Below, piece after piece: positions 41,169 to 49,245 of a stretch of 64,000 bases of DNA. Below the pieces are notes generated by a model. It did no database searches. It was not told the DNA's origin and was given only the letters and a program-made list of their open reading frames with translations. The stretch spans positions 62,001-126,000 of the forward strand of contig NZ_CP089289.1 in assembly GCF_022819365.1 (NCBI RefSeq), written 5' to 3'. Each line of letters opens with the position of its first letter. Positions within the stretch are counted from its first letter, which is position 1. Position numbers and translations under genes: made by a program. Source of the DNA: Candidatus Nanosynbacter sp. HMT-352 (GTDB lineage Bacteria; Patescibacteriota; Saccharimonadia; Saccharimonadales; Saccharimonadaceae).

Positions 41169-44100
41169 ATGGGATTAATTTTTCTGATAATAGTTATTAT
41201 TGTAGTAATTAAGCTAATAAAATTATTACAGAGAGGTAATAGCCAGCCGTCTAATTATTCCGAAGATTATCGGCAGGGATATTGGGATGGCGTGCGTGAT
41301 GCACAAAATGGATGCGCCAAAATTGAGAATGACAACGGTCAAGTGAGGCTTATTACCGAGAATCAAAGCGCCGCTTCACGGCTTGCGAATACGCCGTTAA
41401 ATATCAGTAAAAATGAGAATCTCGATAATATAGTTCCTACTAGTATTTCCACATCTGAAGAGAGGGTAAATACGGTTGCTGTGCCTGTTGAGAATAATAT
41501 TGAACGAGCATCACATATTGATGGCAAGGAAAAGGAGAGGGGCCGTAAGACTACAATTAATATAGCGCTATATACGGCATCGCTACTTCTGACTGCGGGA
41601 ATATTGCTTCTGGCTCAGACAATTAATCTATCTATCCAACTTAGGTTTGGATTGGTGTGGCTGTTTATTTTTATTTATTATATTATTGGTCAGATATTGT
41701 ATGCTCGCTTGCCAATATTGAAATCTGCGTCGACAGCACTTATTGGTACGGCTTTGGCAGCTGTGCCAATTGGCGGCTGGACTATGAATTTACTTTTAGG
41801 TATTGACCCCGCATGGTGCTGGCTTATTACTTCTGTAATTGGTGCTGTTTTGTGTGTTGATGCTACGGTGAGATTGAATAGTCGACCTCTTGCTTATGTA
41901 TCGCTACTATCGATGTTTACGATGACGACTAGTTTGCCGGCTGTCGCGCATGCGCAGCTGGTCTGGTATTACGTTGTAATGCTGCTATTTGGATGTTTGA
42001 TGACTGTGGCTGCATATTTTTCTAGTCGCTTTCCTCGTCAGTTCGTCGAACCGTTAAAAGTTGTAAATCCGTTTATCGTGCCGATGACGATGTTTGTCGC
42101 GCTTAGCTCATCGGTATATATGGGTACATTAGATATTAGCGTACTGTTATTTGCTAGCGTTGCATATTACTTTACGGTTGCTCTTGTTGAGAAGTCTAAA
42201 AAGATGCGTACTTATGAATTGACAACAGCTCGCTTATTGTTAATGGTGATGGCTACTAGTTTCGCAATGTATTTATCTGACGATAATCAGTTGGTTGTAA
42301 GCGTGATTCTAGGGTTAGTGGCACTTGGAAATATAATCTGGTCCGCTGCATCAATGTACATTCAGAAACAGTACGATAGACATCATGAAATAGTATTGTG
42401 GGCTAGTTTTGCTGTGTCATTAAGCGCTTTGTTTGGCATGATCGGTTCTGGAGATTCGCTACGAATGATGGTTGCTTTTACCTTTATTGGTGTTATTTCG
42501 GCAATTAGTCTTGCAATCCTTTTTTTGTTACGCCGTGCCCGCTTCGGTATTATGGTTGTGATATCTGGGATCCTATTGGTGCCGATTGGTATAACACTAT
42601 TCAATATCGATATAGCTATAGCACCACGCGTACAGTATCTAATTTTTCTATTCATGACGCCACTGCCAGTTATTTGCCGATTGCTAATTTTGAAGCGTCC
42701 GAATATTAGTAAAAGTCAGGCTGCTTTGGTATATGGCGCTGCGTTAACTTGGTTATTAATGGCAATGTTTACTTCAGCGATGATAGCCACTTATGCGACA
42801 GAGGAAGCCCTGATGTGCCTATCGGGCGCAATAGCTATCGGCGCTGGCATTATGAGTGTGGCTGTATGGCGCGAAAAAGTTTATGAGTTTGTAGTTGGAG
42901 TACATACTTCTTTAATGTTGTCAGTATTTTTGCTAGCTTTAGGTTTTGCAGTGTCTAGTGAAAATATCTCTATTTTAATGGCGTGGATAAATATGTCGTC
43001 GCTATTAATAATAGAATGGCTTTATCGTCGTCACAGCAATGCAGCTGTCAAAAGTCGTGAGTTGTTTCTATATTCTATTATTGGCGTAGCTGTCATTGTT
43101 GTGTTGTCGTCAATTCATCCGATAGTTTGGTTGCCGCTAGTGGTGTCACTATACTATGCGTTTTACCGATGTCGTAGAGAGGTTTATTTGGGCGGGGCAT
43201 ATCTTACAACAATCATCTTTGTTTTATTATTCCTGCATTGGTTGAATATACCGTTTAATGACAATCTTGCAATTGCTGCATGGGTGAATCTCGTTGGTTT
43301 TGGGTCTTTGTACTGGCTGTTGCGAATGAATAGGCAATCGTCAATTATTGGTGATATGACGCTGTGTGCTGCTATAGTTCCAGCGATAGTGCTTCCAATA
43401 ATTAATCTACCGGCAACATATGATTTGTCGTTCAAGATATTGGGGTGGCTAGCGGCTGTAGTAGCTCTTTATATGGCGGTACTTGCTAAACGAGATTGGC
43501 GAATAATGACAATAGCCGCACACCCGGGTCTAGTGTTGTTGCTTTGCCTTATAGCTCAATGGTTTACTATTCCACTCGAATTCATGTCAGTAGTTGCCCT
43601 GATTGTTTTTGCGGTATTTTACGGTCTGGCTATTGCTGCGCGAATCAGAAAGATGTCGAGTCGTTGGTATTACTCTTCATTCTATAGCGCCATCGGCTGG
43701 TCGGTAGTCTTGTTGTCTATTGCCACACCAGTTAGCGCTACTGTGGCGTCAGTGATTCTGGCGGCGCTAGTGTGGATAATTAATGGTATCGCCTTGATGT
43801 TCGAAGGTGTTCCTAAAAAGAATATTTTATATTTTGATTCAGGTGTGATCCTAATTTTGTGCGGCGTTGTATTTACCATTAAAAACCTAGCCCTACCCGT
43901 TCACGCCATCACAATACCATATTTGTGGTCAGCGGCAATTCTTTCGGGAGCGGTGATGTCGTGGCGTTGGTTGGGGTATATTCATAAGTCTACGACAGTA
44001 CACCTAGTACTGGCTCTCTCTGCGCTTAGTCTGCCGACTCTCATCCTGGCGTTTGCAGGAGACAGCGTTATGGAAATATTATTCCTAATAGAGCACTCAT

Positions 44101-44303
44101 TGATGGTTGTCGTGGGATTGGTGCTTAACAAGCGACTGATTACGACCTGGGGTGCTGTGTGTGTGACATTAGCTTTGATATATCTATTGTCGGGATACAC
44201 TTATGTATTAGCTATTTTGGCTGGTATATCTATCATTGTAGCGGTGACAATTGTGGTAGCGAGAGCTCAAAGAAGCAAAAGGCAAGATATTGCAAAAAGA
44301 TAG
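41169..44303 (+). CDS. Giant polytopic membrane protein of unknown function
   Basis: 1044 aa. An N-terminal membrane anchor (residues 3-18), then a hydrophilic region of about 110 residues (YRQGYWDGVRDAQNG and a charged linker), then from about residue 130 to the end an almost unbroken series of roughly 28-30 hydrophobic segments with very short loops, ending in a basic RSKRQDIAKR tail. The layout resembles DUF2157/DUF2339-like membrane proteins but I cannot make a family match. No catalytic motif is seen. Start context is GAGGGATTGAAGGT-ATG. It may be involved in the envelope or host attachment (speculative). Confidence 0.75.
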   Translation: MGLIFLIIVIIVVIKLIKLLQRGNSQPSNYSEDYRQGYWDGVRDAQNGCAKIENDNGQVRLITENQSAASRLANTPLNISKNENLDNIVPTSISTSEERVNTVAVPVENNIERASHIDGKEKERGRKTTINIALYTASLLLTAGILLLAQTINLSIQLRFGLVWLFIFIYYIIGQILYARLPILKSASTALIGTALAAVPIGGWTMNLLLGIDPAWCWLITSVIGAVLCVDATVRLNSRPLAYVSLLSMFTMTTSLPAVAHAQLVWYYVVMLLFGCLMTVAAYFSSRFPRQFVEPLKVVNPFIVPMTMFVALSSSVYMGTLDISVLLFASVAYYFTVALVEKSKKMRTYELTTARLLLMVMATSFAMYLSDDNQLVVSVILGLVALGNIIWSAASMYIQKQYDRHHEIVLWASFAVSLSALFGMIGSGDSLRMMVAFTFIGVISAISLAILFLLRRARFGIMVVISGILLVPIGITLFNIDIAIAPRVQYLIFLFMTPLPVICRLLILKRPNISKSQAALVYGAALTWLLMAMFTSAMIATYATEEALMCLSGAIAIGAGIMSVAVWREKVYEFVVGVHTSLMLSVFLLALGFAVSSENISILMAWINMSSLLIIEWLYRRHSNAAVKSRELFLYSIIGVAVIVVLSSIHPIVWLPLVVSLYYAFYRCRREVYLGGAYLTTIIFVLLFLHWLNIPFNDNLAIAAWVNLVGFGSLYWLLRMNRQSSIIGDMTLCAAIVPAIVLPIINLPATYDLSFKILGWLAAVVALYMAVLAKRDWRIMTIAAHPGLVLLLCLIAQWFTIPLEFMSVVALIVFAVFYGLAIAARIRKMSSRWYYSSFYSAIGWSVVLLSIATPVSATVASVILAALVWIINGIALMFEGVPKKNILYFDSGVILILCGVVFTIKNLALPVHAITIPYLWSAAILSGAVMSWRWLGYIHKSTTVHLVLALSALSLPTLILAFAGDSVMEILFLIEHSLMVVVGLVLNKRLITTWGAVCVTLALIYLLSGYTYVLAILAGISIIVAVTIVVARAQRSKRQDIAKR

Positions 44304-44326
44304 TTTTTATGCTATAATATTGACGT

Positions 44327-44833
44327 ATGAAAGAAAAAGCCATTATTGGGTCGACTGAGTTTGTGGACTTCGGCGAGCGAGCACAAAAAGTCCCAGCTAA
44401 AATTGATACGGGCGCCGATTCCAGTGCGGTTTGGGCGAGCAATATTCGCATTGATAAAGATGGTGTATTGAAATTTTCTCTATTTGGTAAGGGTTCGCCG
44501 TATTATAATGGTAAGATATTTAAGAGAACTGATTATTCTGTGGCTAGCGTACGCTCTGCAATGGGTCAAAATCAGATTCGTTATCGAACGCACTTTTGGG
44601 TGAAGCTTGGTGGGCGAAAAATTAAAATGCTGATGAATCTATCCGATCGGTCAAAGAATGAATTTCCGGTGTTAATTGGCAGACGGTCAATTTCTGGAAA
44701 ATTCCTAGTGGATGTTTCAAGAAAAAATGTTCGCAGGAAAAAACCGTCCGTAACTGCTAGTCTTAATGAAGAAGTAAAATTGAATCCATACGAATTTTAT
44801 AAAAAATATCATCAGAAAGGTGAAGAAAAGTAA
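44327..44833 (+). CDS. RimK-associated retropepsin-like aspartic protease (PF05618 type)
   Basis: A 168-aa protein with the aspartic-protease motif AKIDTGADSSAVWA (about residue 25) and the later FPVLIGRRSI strand, as in the ATP-dependent zinc protease/RimB-like family usually found beside rimK. Such proteins are proposed to process glutamate-tagged targets. TATAAT (44313-44318) is 8 nt before the ATG (leaderless). The stop overlaps the rimK start by one base. Confidence 0.87.
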   Translation: MKEKAIIGSTEFVDFGERAQKVPAKIDTGADSSAVWASNIRIDKDGVLKFSLFGKGSPYYNGKIFKRTDYSVASVRSAMGQNQIRYRTHFWVKLGGRKIKMLMNLSDRSKNEFPVLIGRRSISGKFLVDVSRKNVRRKKPSVTASLNEEVKLNPYEFYKKYHQKGEEK

Positions 44834-45750
44834 TGCGAATTGCAATCTTATCTAACGGCAACATTAATTATTCGACGCTTCGCCTGAAAGAAGAGGCTGA
44901 AAAGCGCGGTCATCAAGTTAAAGTTATTAAGTATAAAAACTGCTACGTTTCAATTGATGAAAAGCATCCGACGGTCATCTATAAAGGTAAGGAAATTGGT
45001 GATTTTGACGTGGTGATTCCGCGAATCGCGAGCCATATGACAAAGTATGGAACAGCGGTTTTGCGTCAATTGGAGATGATGCATCCGAAGGCGTTTTTTA
45101 TGAATCGCTCGATTGCAATTACTAGGGCGCGGGACAAATTGCGCTCAACACAGTTATTAGTAAAAGCGGGAGTGTCGATTCCGAAGACGGTCTTTTCTCG
45201 AAACGCGACTGACATTGATTCGCTTATTGAAGAGATCGGTGGTATGCCAGCGATTATTAAGTTGGCGCGCGGCACGCACGGAAATGGCGTGGTTCTGGCG
45301 GAAACTAAAAAGGCTGCCAAGTCGGTTCTGCAGGCGTTTTATTTGACCAACTCGGACGGTACGAACGTGCTACTTCAGGAGTTTATTAGAGAGTCGGCTG
45401 GTGTTGATATTCGTGCGTTTGTGGTTGGTAGTCAAGTGGTGGCTAGTATGAAGCGTCAGAGTTTGGACGATGATTTTCGTAGCAATTTACACAAGGGCGG
45501 CGAGGGAACCAGCATAAAATTGACAGATTCTGAACGTAAAATGTGCGTGAAAGCCGCTAAGGCAATGGGATTAACAGTTGCTGGAGTCGACTTCATGAGA
45601 TCAAGCCGTGGTGCTTTAGTGCTGGAAGTTAATGCTAGCCCAGGATTTGGAATTGAGAAAATTACTCGCCGAAATGTGGCTGGAAAGATAATTGAATACA
45701 TCGATCGAAACGCCAAGCGCGGTAATAAGAAAGATAAAATCGGCGCTTAA
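44833..45750 (+). CDS. rimK: RimK-type alpha-L-glutamate ligase (ATP-grasp)
   Basis: 305 aa. N-terminal IAILSNGNINYSTLRLKEEA, ATP-grasp core with KLARGTHGNGVVLAE and LLQEFIRESAGVDIRAFVVG, and metal-binding VLEVNASPGFGIEKI. The family adds glutamate to ribosomal protein S6 or makes other glutamyl peptides. It is coupled to the retropepsin-like gene (TAATG). Confidence 0.92.
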   Translation: MRIAILSNGNINYSTLRLKEEAEKRGHQVKVIKYKNCYVSIDEKHPTVIYKGKEIGDFDVVIPRIASHMTKYGTAVLRQLEMMHPKAFFMNRSIAITRARDKLRSTQLLVKAGVSIPKTVFSRNATDIDSLIEEIGGMPAIIKLARGTHGNGVVLAETKKAAKSVLQAFYLTNSDGTNVLLQEFIRESAGVDIRAFVVGSQVVASMKRQSLDDDFRSNLHKGGEGTSIKLTDSERKMCVKAAKAMGLTVAGVDFMRSSRGALVLEVNASPGFGIEKITRRNVAGKIIEYIDRNAKRGNKKDKIGA

Positions 45751-45774
45751 GCATAAACTTGTTATAATAGGTTT

Positions 45775-46266
45775 ATGGACGAGCCTCGTCACTCGACAGT
45801 AACTCAGACTGTCATCAAATGGATATTTATCTGCGGTATGCTGATGGTTATTGGTGGGGCAATTTTTTATGCTTTTCGAACGGTTTCGCCAAAAACGGAA
45901 ATGATTTACCTGAATAAGACGATGCTTCAGGCGGAAATTGCTAATGATGAAGAATCGCAGCGGAAAGGTCTGTCCGGAAGGCTGGGAATTGATGAGAATT
46001 ATGCCATGCTGTTCGTATTTGACCATAACGATCGTCACAAAATGTGGATGAAAGATATGAAGTTTTCAGTTGATATGATTTGGATTAATGATAAAAAGCG
46101 CGTCGTCTATATAAAACATAACGTTAAGCCAGACGCTGAGCCGCATGAAAAATATGCGCCACCAGTTCCGGCAAAGTACGTGTTGGAAGTGAAGGCGGGA
46201 GTTGCTAAGCGTGCGAGCGCCACGGTTGGGTCACAGGTAAAATTTGATTTGGAGGAGGGTAAATGA
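45775..46266 (+). CDS. DUF192-family protein, membrane anchored
   Basis: 163 aa with one N-terminal membrane segment (about residues 15-35) and a DUF192 domain: AEIANDEESQRKGLSGR, MLFVFDHNDRHKMWMKDM, DMIWINDKKRVVYI and YVLEVKAG. The domain is common in bacteria and archaea with no established activity. TATAAT (45763-45768) ends 6 nt before the ATG. Confidence 0.9.
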   Translation: MDEPRHSTVTQTVIKWIFICGMLMVIGGAIFYAFRTVSPKTEMIYLNKTMLQAEIANDEESQRKGLSGRLGIDENYAMLFVFDHNDRHKMWMKDMKFSVDMIWINDKKRVVYIKHNVKPDAEPHEKYAPPVPAKYVLEVKAGVAKRASATVGSQVKFDLEEGK

Positions 46267-46742
46267 GCGTGATAATTCTATTTGGAGCAATTTTAGTAAC
46301 GGTTTTTGCGGTTGCATTTGTTTCATCTCGAAGATTCGGTCCATTGGCGTTGTCGTTGGCGACGGGATTTTTACTATCAGAATGGTGGGGTGGCTGGCTG
46401 ACAGGAGTGCTGGATGGCTTGAAATTGGAAACTGGTTTATTGCCAAATGGTGTAATTTCGGGATTAGTTTTAACGTTGGTTCCGTTAATTATGCTTCTTT
46501 TAAGCGGTCCGAGATATCAGAAAAAACATGAGAGAATTGTCTCGGCGGCGGGAATCGCGTTTTTGACAGCAGCGCTATTGGTGGTTCCTCTGGGAAAATA
46601 TATATCACTAGACGGACAGGCGCTGGAGATGTATAAGATTTTCGCTAATAATTGGCGATACGTGGCTACGTTTGGTCTGGTGTGCGGTCTAATTGACATT
46701 TTTTCACCACATACTGGCGGACATAAACTCGCTAAGCATTGA
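46263..46742 (+). CDS. Membrane protein of unknown function, possibly CvpA-like
   Basis: 159 aa with four hydrophobic segments and one Gly/Trp-rich turn (SEWWGGWLTG). It overlaps the DUF192 gene by 4 bp and uses the GGAGG in that gene's last codons as Shine-Dalgarno. The CvpA resemblance is weak. Confidence 0.7.
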   Translation: MSVIILFGAILVTVFAVAFVSSRRFGPLALSLATGFLLSEWWGGWLTGVLDGLKLETGLLPNGVISGLVLTLVPLIMLLLSGPRYQKKHERIVSAAGIAFLTAALLVVPLGKYISLDGQALEMYKIFANNWRYVATFGLVCGLIDIFSPHTGGHKLAKH

Positions 46743-46789
46743 CCTTTGTGTTGGTTTGTGCTAGGATGAAGAAAGCGGATATTCCGAAT

Positions 46790-46866
46790 GGGTCCATAGC
46801 TCAGCTGGTTAGAGCACCTGCCTTTTAAGCAGGGTGTCCCGGGTTCAAGCCCCGGTGGACCCTCCA
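46790..46866 (+). tRNA. tRNA-Lys (UUU)
   Basis: Seventy-seven-nt cloverleaf: acceptor GGGTCCA/TGGACCC, D arm GCTC-AGCTGGTTA-GAGC, anticodon arm CCTGC-CTTTTAA-GCAGG, T arm CCGGG-TTCAAGC-CCCGG and an encoded CCA. The discriminator base 73 is U, unusual for tRNA-Lys, which normally has A. Confidence 0.94.
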
Positions 46867-46877
46867 AATTTGAAATC

Positions 46878-46901
46878 GACTCCCTTGGCGGAGTCTTTTT
46901 T
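46878..46901 (+). terminator. Terminator after tRNA-Lys
   Basis: GACTCC / GGAGTC stem with a 6-nt loop followed by TTTTTT. Confidence 0.88.
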
Positions 46902-46930
46902 ATGGCTTCGGATCCAGATATACTTTAAGT

Positions 46931-48382
46931 ATGAATAGTTGGCTATTTAAGAAGTTGCATATTTCTTGGTTGGTGGCGGTGTGGTGTCTCGGTTTGACGA
47001 TTGGCGTAATTTCCATCCATTACATACCACGGTCGTTTGTGGCGAACTCATTATTTTTATTGGTCGGGCTGATTATTTTTGTAATCGTGGCAATTTGGCG
47101 CTGGCGATTTTTCATGATTCTAGCAATTATTTCTGGAGTTTTGATTGGTCTTTGGCGCGGTGAAATTGGCAGAAAAGGCGTGGAGGTTTATGATTCGTTA
47201 ATCGGAAAAGTCGCAATTATCCAAGGTCAAGTCTTGGAGGATCCTGATCTCGATAAAAATAGTCAAACGGTTCTTAGATTGGGCAATTTGCGGATGAATA
47301 ATGAAAAATTGCCGGGACAAATTTGGGTGACGACGCCAGATAAAAATTCAATTAAGCGTAGTGATATCGTGAAGGTTAAGGGTAAAATGACGGCGGGATT
47401 TGGGGCTTTTTCAGCAAGCATATATCGGGCGAAAATTATTAGTGCCGAAAGACCCGTTCCGGGTGATGTGGCGGTGGGAGTTCGTGATTGGTTTGCGGGG
47501 CGGGTCCGTGAACATATTCCGGAATCAGAATCCGCGTTGGGATTGGGATTTTTATTGGGCTTAAGGCGTGCTATGCCGACTGAATTAAGTGACAATTTGA
47601 AAATTGCTGGACTAACGCATATCGTGGTGGCGAGCGGCTACAATTTAACAATTTTAGTTCGTTTAGCGCGACGATTATTCGCCAAGCGATCAAAATATTT
47701 AGCGATGCTCGGCGCGGCTGTTATGATAATTGGTTTTATGGCAGTGACTGGATTAAGTCCTAGTATGTCGAGGGCTGGTTTGGTGGCGGGACTGAGTTTG
47801 GCGGCGTGGTATTATGGTCGGACAATTCATCCGCTAGTCCTACTTCCCGTGTCGGCGGCAATCACACTATTGATAAATCCACAATTTGGTTGGGGCGATT
47901 TGGGCTGGCAATTAAGCTTTGCTTCGTTTGCGGGCGTAATTATGTTGGCGCCACTTCTTCATTCTTACTTTTTCGGCAACAAAGAGCCGGGTGCGTTTCG
48001 GCAGATTTTAATTGAAACTTTGTCGGCGCAAATTATGACGTTGCCGCTACTTATGATGAGTTTCGGCGTTATTAGCAATGTGGCGTTAATTGCGAATATG
48101 CTGATTTTGCCGTTTGTGCCGCTAGCGATGCTGCTGACGTTTATGTCGGGCGTGATGGTTTTTGTGCCAATGATTGGTGTGTTGATTGCAATTCCGACGA
48201 CGTGGTTACTTGGCTATATGATTCAAGTCACCAATTGGACGGCTGGATTTGAATGGGCTCAAATGGAAGTTAGTATCAATTTGTGGCAGTGTGCGGCTTT
48301 ATATATGTCGCTAATTTTGGCAATGATTTGGATGAAAAAGCAAACTAAATTAGACCTCGCTAAGATAAATATTGTGGAGTAG
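46931..48382 (+). CDS. comEC: ComEC/Rec2-family DNA uptake channel, membrane part only
   Basis: 483 aa with an N-terminal pair of membrane segments, an OB-fold DUF4131 domain (about 90-175), and the competence membrane domain starting LGLGFLLGLRRAMP and containing GLTHIVVASGYNLTILV. The C-terminal metallo-beta-lactamase nuclease domain of longer ComEC proteins is absent. It would pass single-stranded DNA into the cytoplasm. With the type IV pilus genes at 58-64 kb this fits natural competence. TATACT (46919-46924) ends 6 nt before the ATG. Confidence 0.92.
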   Translation: MNSWLFKKLHISWLVAVWCLGLTIGVISIHYIPRSFVANSLFLLVGLIIFVIVAIWRWRFFMILAIISGVLIGLWRGEIGRKGVEVYDSLIGKVAIIQGQVLEDPDLDKNSQTVLRLGNLRMNNEKLPGQIWVTTPDKNSIKRSDIVKVKGKMTAGFGAFSASIYRAKIISAERPVPGDVAVGVRDWFAGRVREHIPESESALGLGFLLGLRRAMPTELSDNLKIAGLTHIVVASGYNLTILVRLARRLFAKRSKYLAMLGAAVMIIGFMAVTGLSPSMSRAGLVAGLSLAAWYYGRTIHPLVLLPVSAAITLLINPQFGWGDLGWQLSFASFAGVIMLAPLLHSYFFGNKEPGAFRQILIETLSAQIMTLPLLMMSFGVISNVALIANMLILPFVPLAMLLTFMSGVMVFVPMIGVLIAIPTTWLLGYMIQVTNWTAGFEWAQMEVSINLWQCAALYMSLILAMIWMKKQTKLDLAKINIVE

Positions 48383-48429
48383 TGTATAATAGTAACAGAT
48401 TGAAATAGCAAATAACTTTAGGAGAAATT

Positions 48430-49146
48430 ATGTCAGGACACAGTAAATGGGCTACAACTCACCGACAAAAAGCGATTGTTGACGCTAAGCGCGGCGCGAT
48501 TTTTACGAAATTGGGTAATCAAATTGCTATTGCAGCACGTGGCGGCACAGACCCAGCGCTGAACTCAAGTTTGGCGATGGCAATTGAAAAAGCTAAGGCT
48601 GCGAATATGCCTAGCGCAAACATCCAGCGAGCAATTGACCGAGTGGCGGATAAGAGCGCGGCGGCTTTGGAGGAAATTGCTTACGAGGGTTACGGTCCTG
48701 GCGGCGTGGGTGTTATTATTGAAACGGCGACAGATAATCGCAACCGAACATTGCCAGAGGTAAAAACTGCGTTGGTTAAAAATGGCGGGCGAATTGCTGA
48801 TGCTGGTAGTGTGATGTTCCAATTTACGCGCAAAGGCGTCATTACTATCGAAGGCAGCGGGGAAGATTTGTTGCTAGCGGTTTTGGACGCTGGCGCCGAA
48901 GATGCTGTCGAGGAAGACGGCGAAATTATCGTGTATACGGAGTTGAAAGATTTGGCGAGTGTGCGGAATAAATTGGTTGAGCAAGGCTTGAAGGTTAAGG
49001 ACGCGGAACTGCGATATATTGCCAATACGCCGATAGAAATTGCCGACATGGAAACTGCGCAGAAATTGATGAAAATGATTGATGCGTTGGATGATTTGGA
49101 TGACGTTGTGAATGTTCATACAAATGCAGATATCACGGCGGAATAA
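48430..49146 (+). CDS. yebC: YebC/PmpR-family (TACO1-like) protein
   Basis: 238 aa with the signature start SGHSKWATTHRQKAIVDAKR, followed by the family's GPGGVGVIIE and NRNRT segments. Members act as transcriptional regulators or help ribosomes through polyproline stretches. It has a clear Shine-Dalgarno TTAGGAGA, unlike many neighbours, and its own terminator. Confidence 0.95.
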   Translation: MSGHSKWATTHRQKAIVDAKRGAIFTKLGNQIAIAARGGTDPALNSSLAMAIEKAKAANMPSANIQRAIDRVADKSAAALEEIAYEGYGPGGVGVIIETATDNRNRTLPEVKTALVKNGGRIADAGSVMFQFTRKGVITIEGSGEDLLLAVLDAGAEDAVEEDGEIIVYTELKDLASVRNKLVEQGLKVKDAELRYIANTPIEIADMETAQKLMKMIDALDDLDDVVNVHTNADITAE

Positions 49147-49162
49147 AATTATTACTTTAAGA

Positions 49163-49190
49163 AATCGCTCCTTTTCTGGGGCGATTTTTA
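49163..49190 (+). terminator. Terminator after yebC
   Basis: AATCGCTCC / GGGGCGATT stem, 6-nt loop, T-rich tail. Confidence 0.85.
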
Positions 49191-49245
49191 ATTTGACAAA
49201 AAGTACGCTAAACTAAAGATGATTAACCATAAGCAAGGAGCGAGC

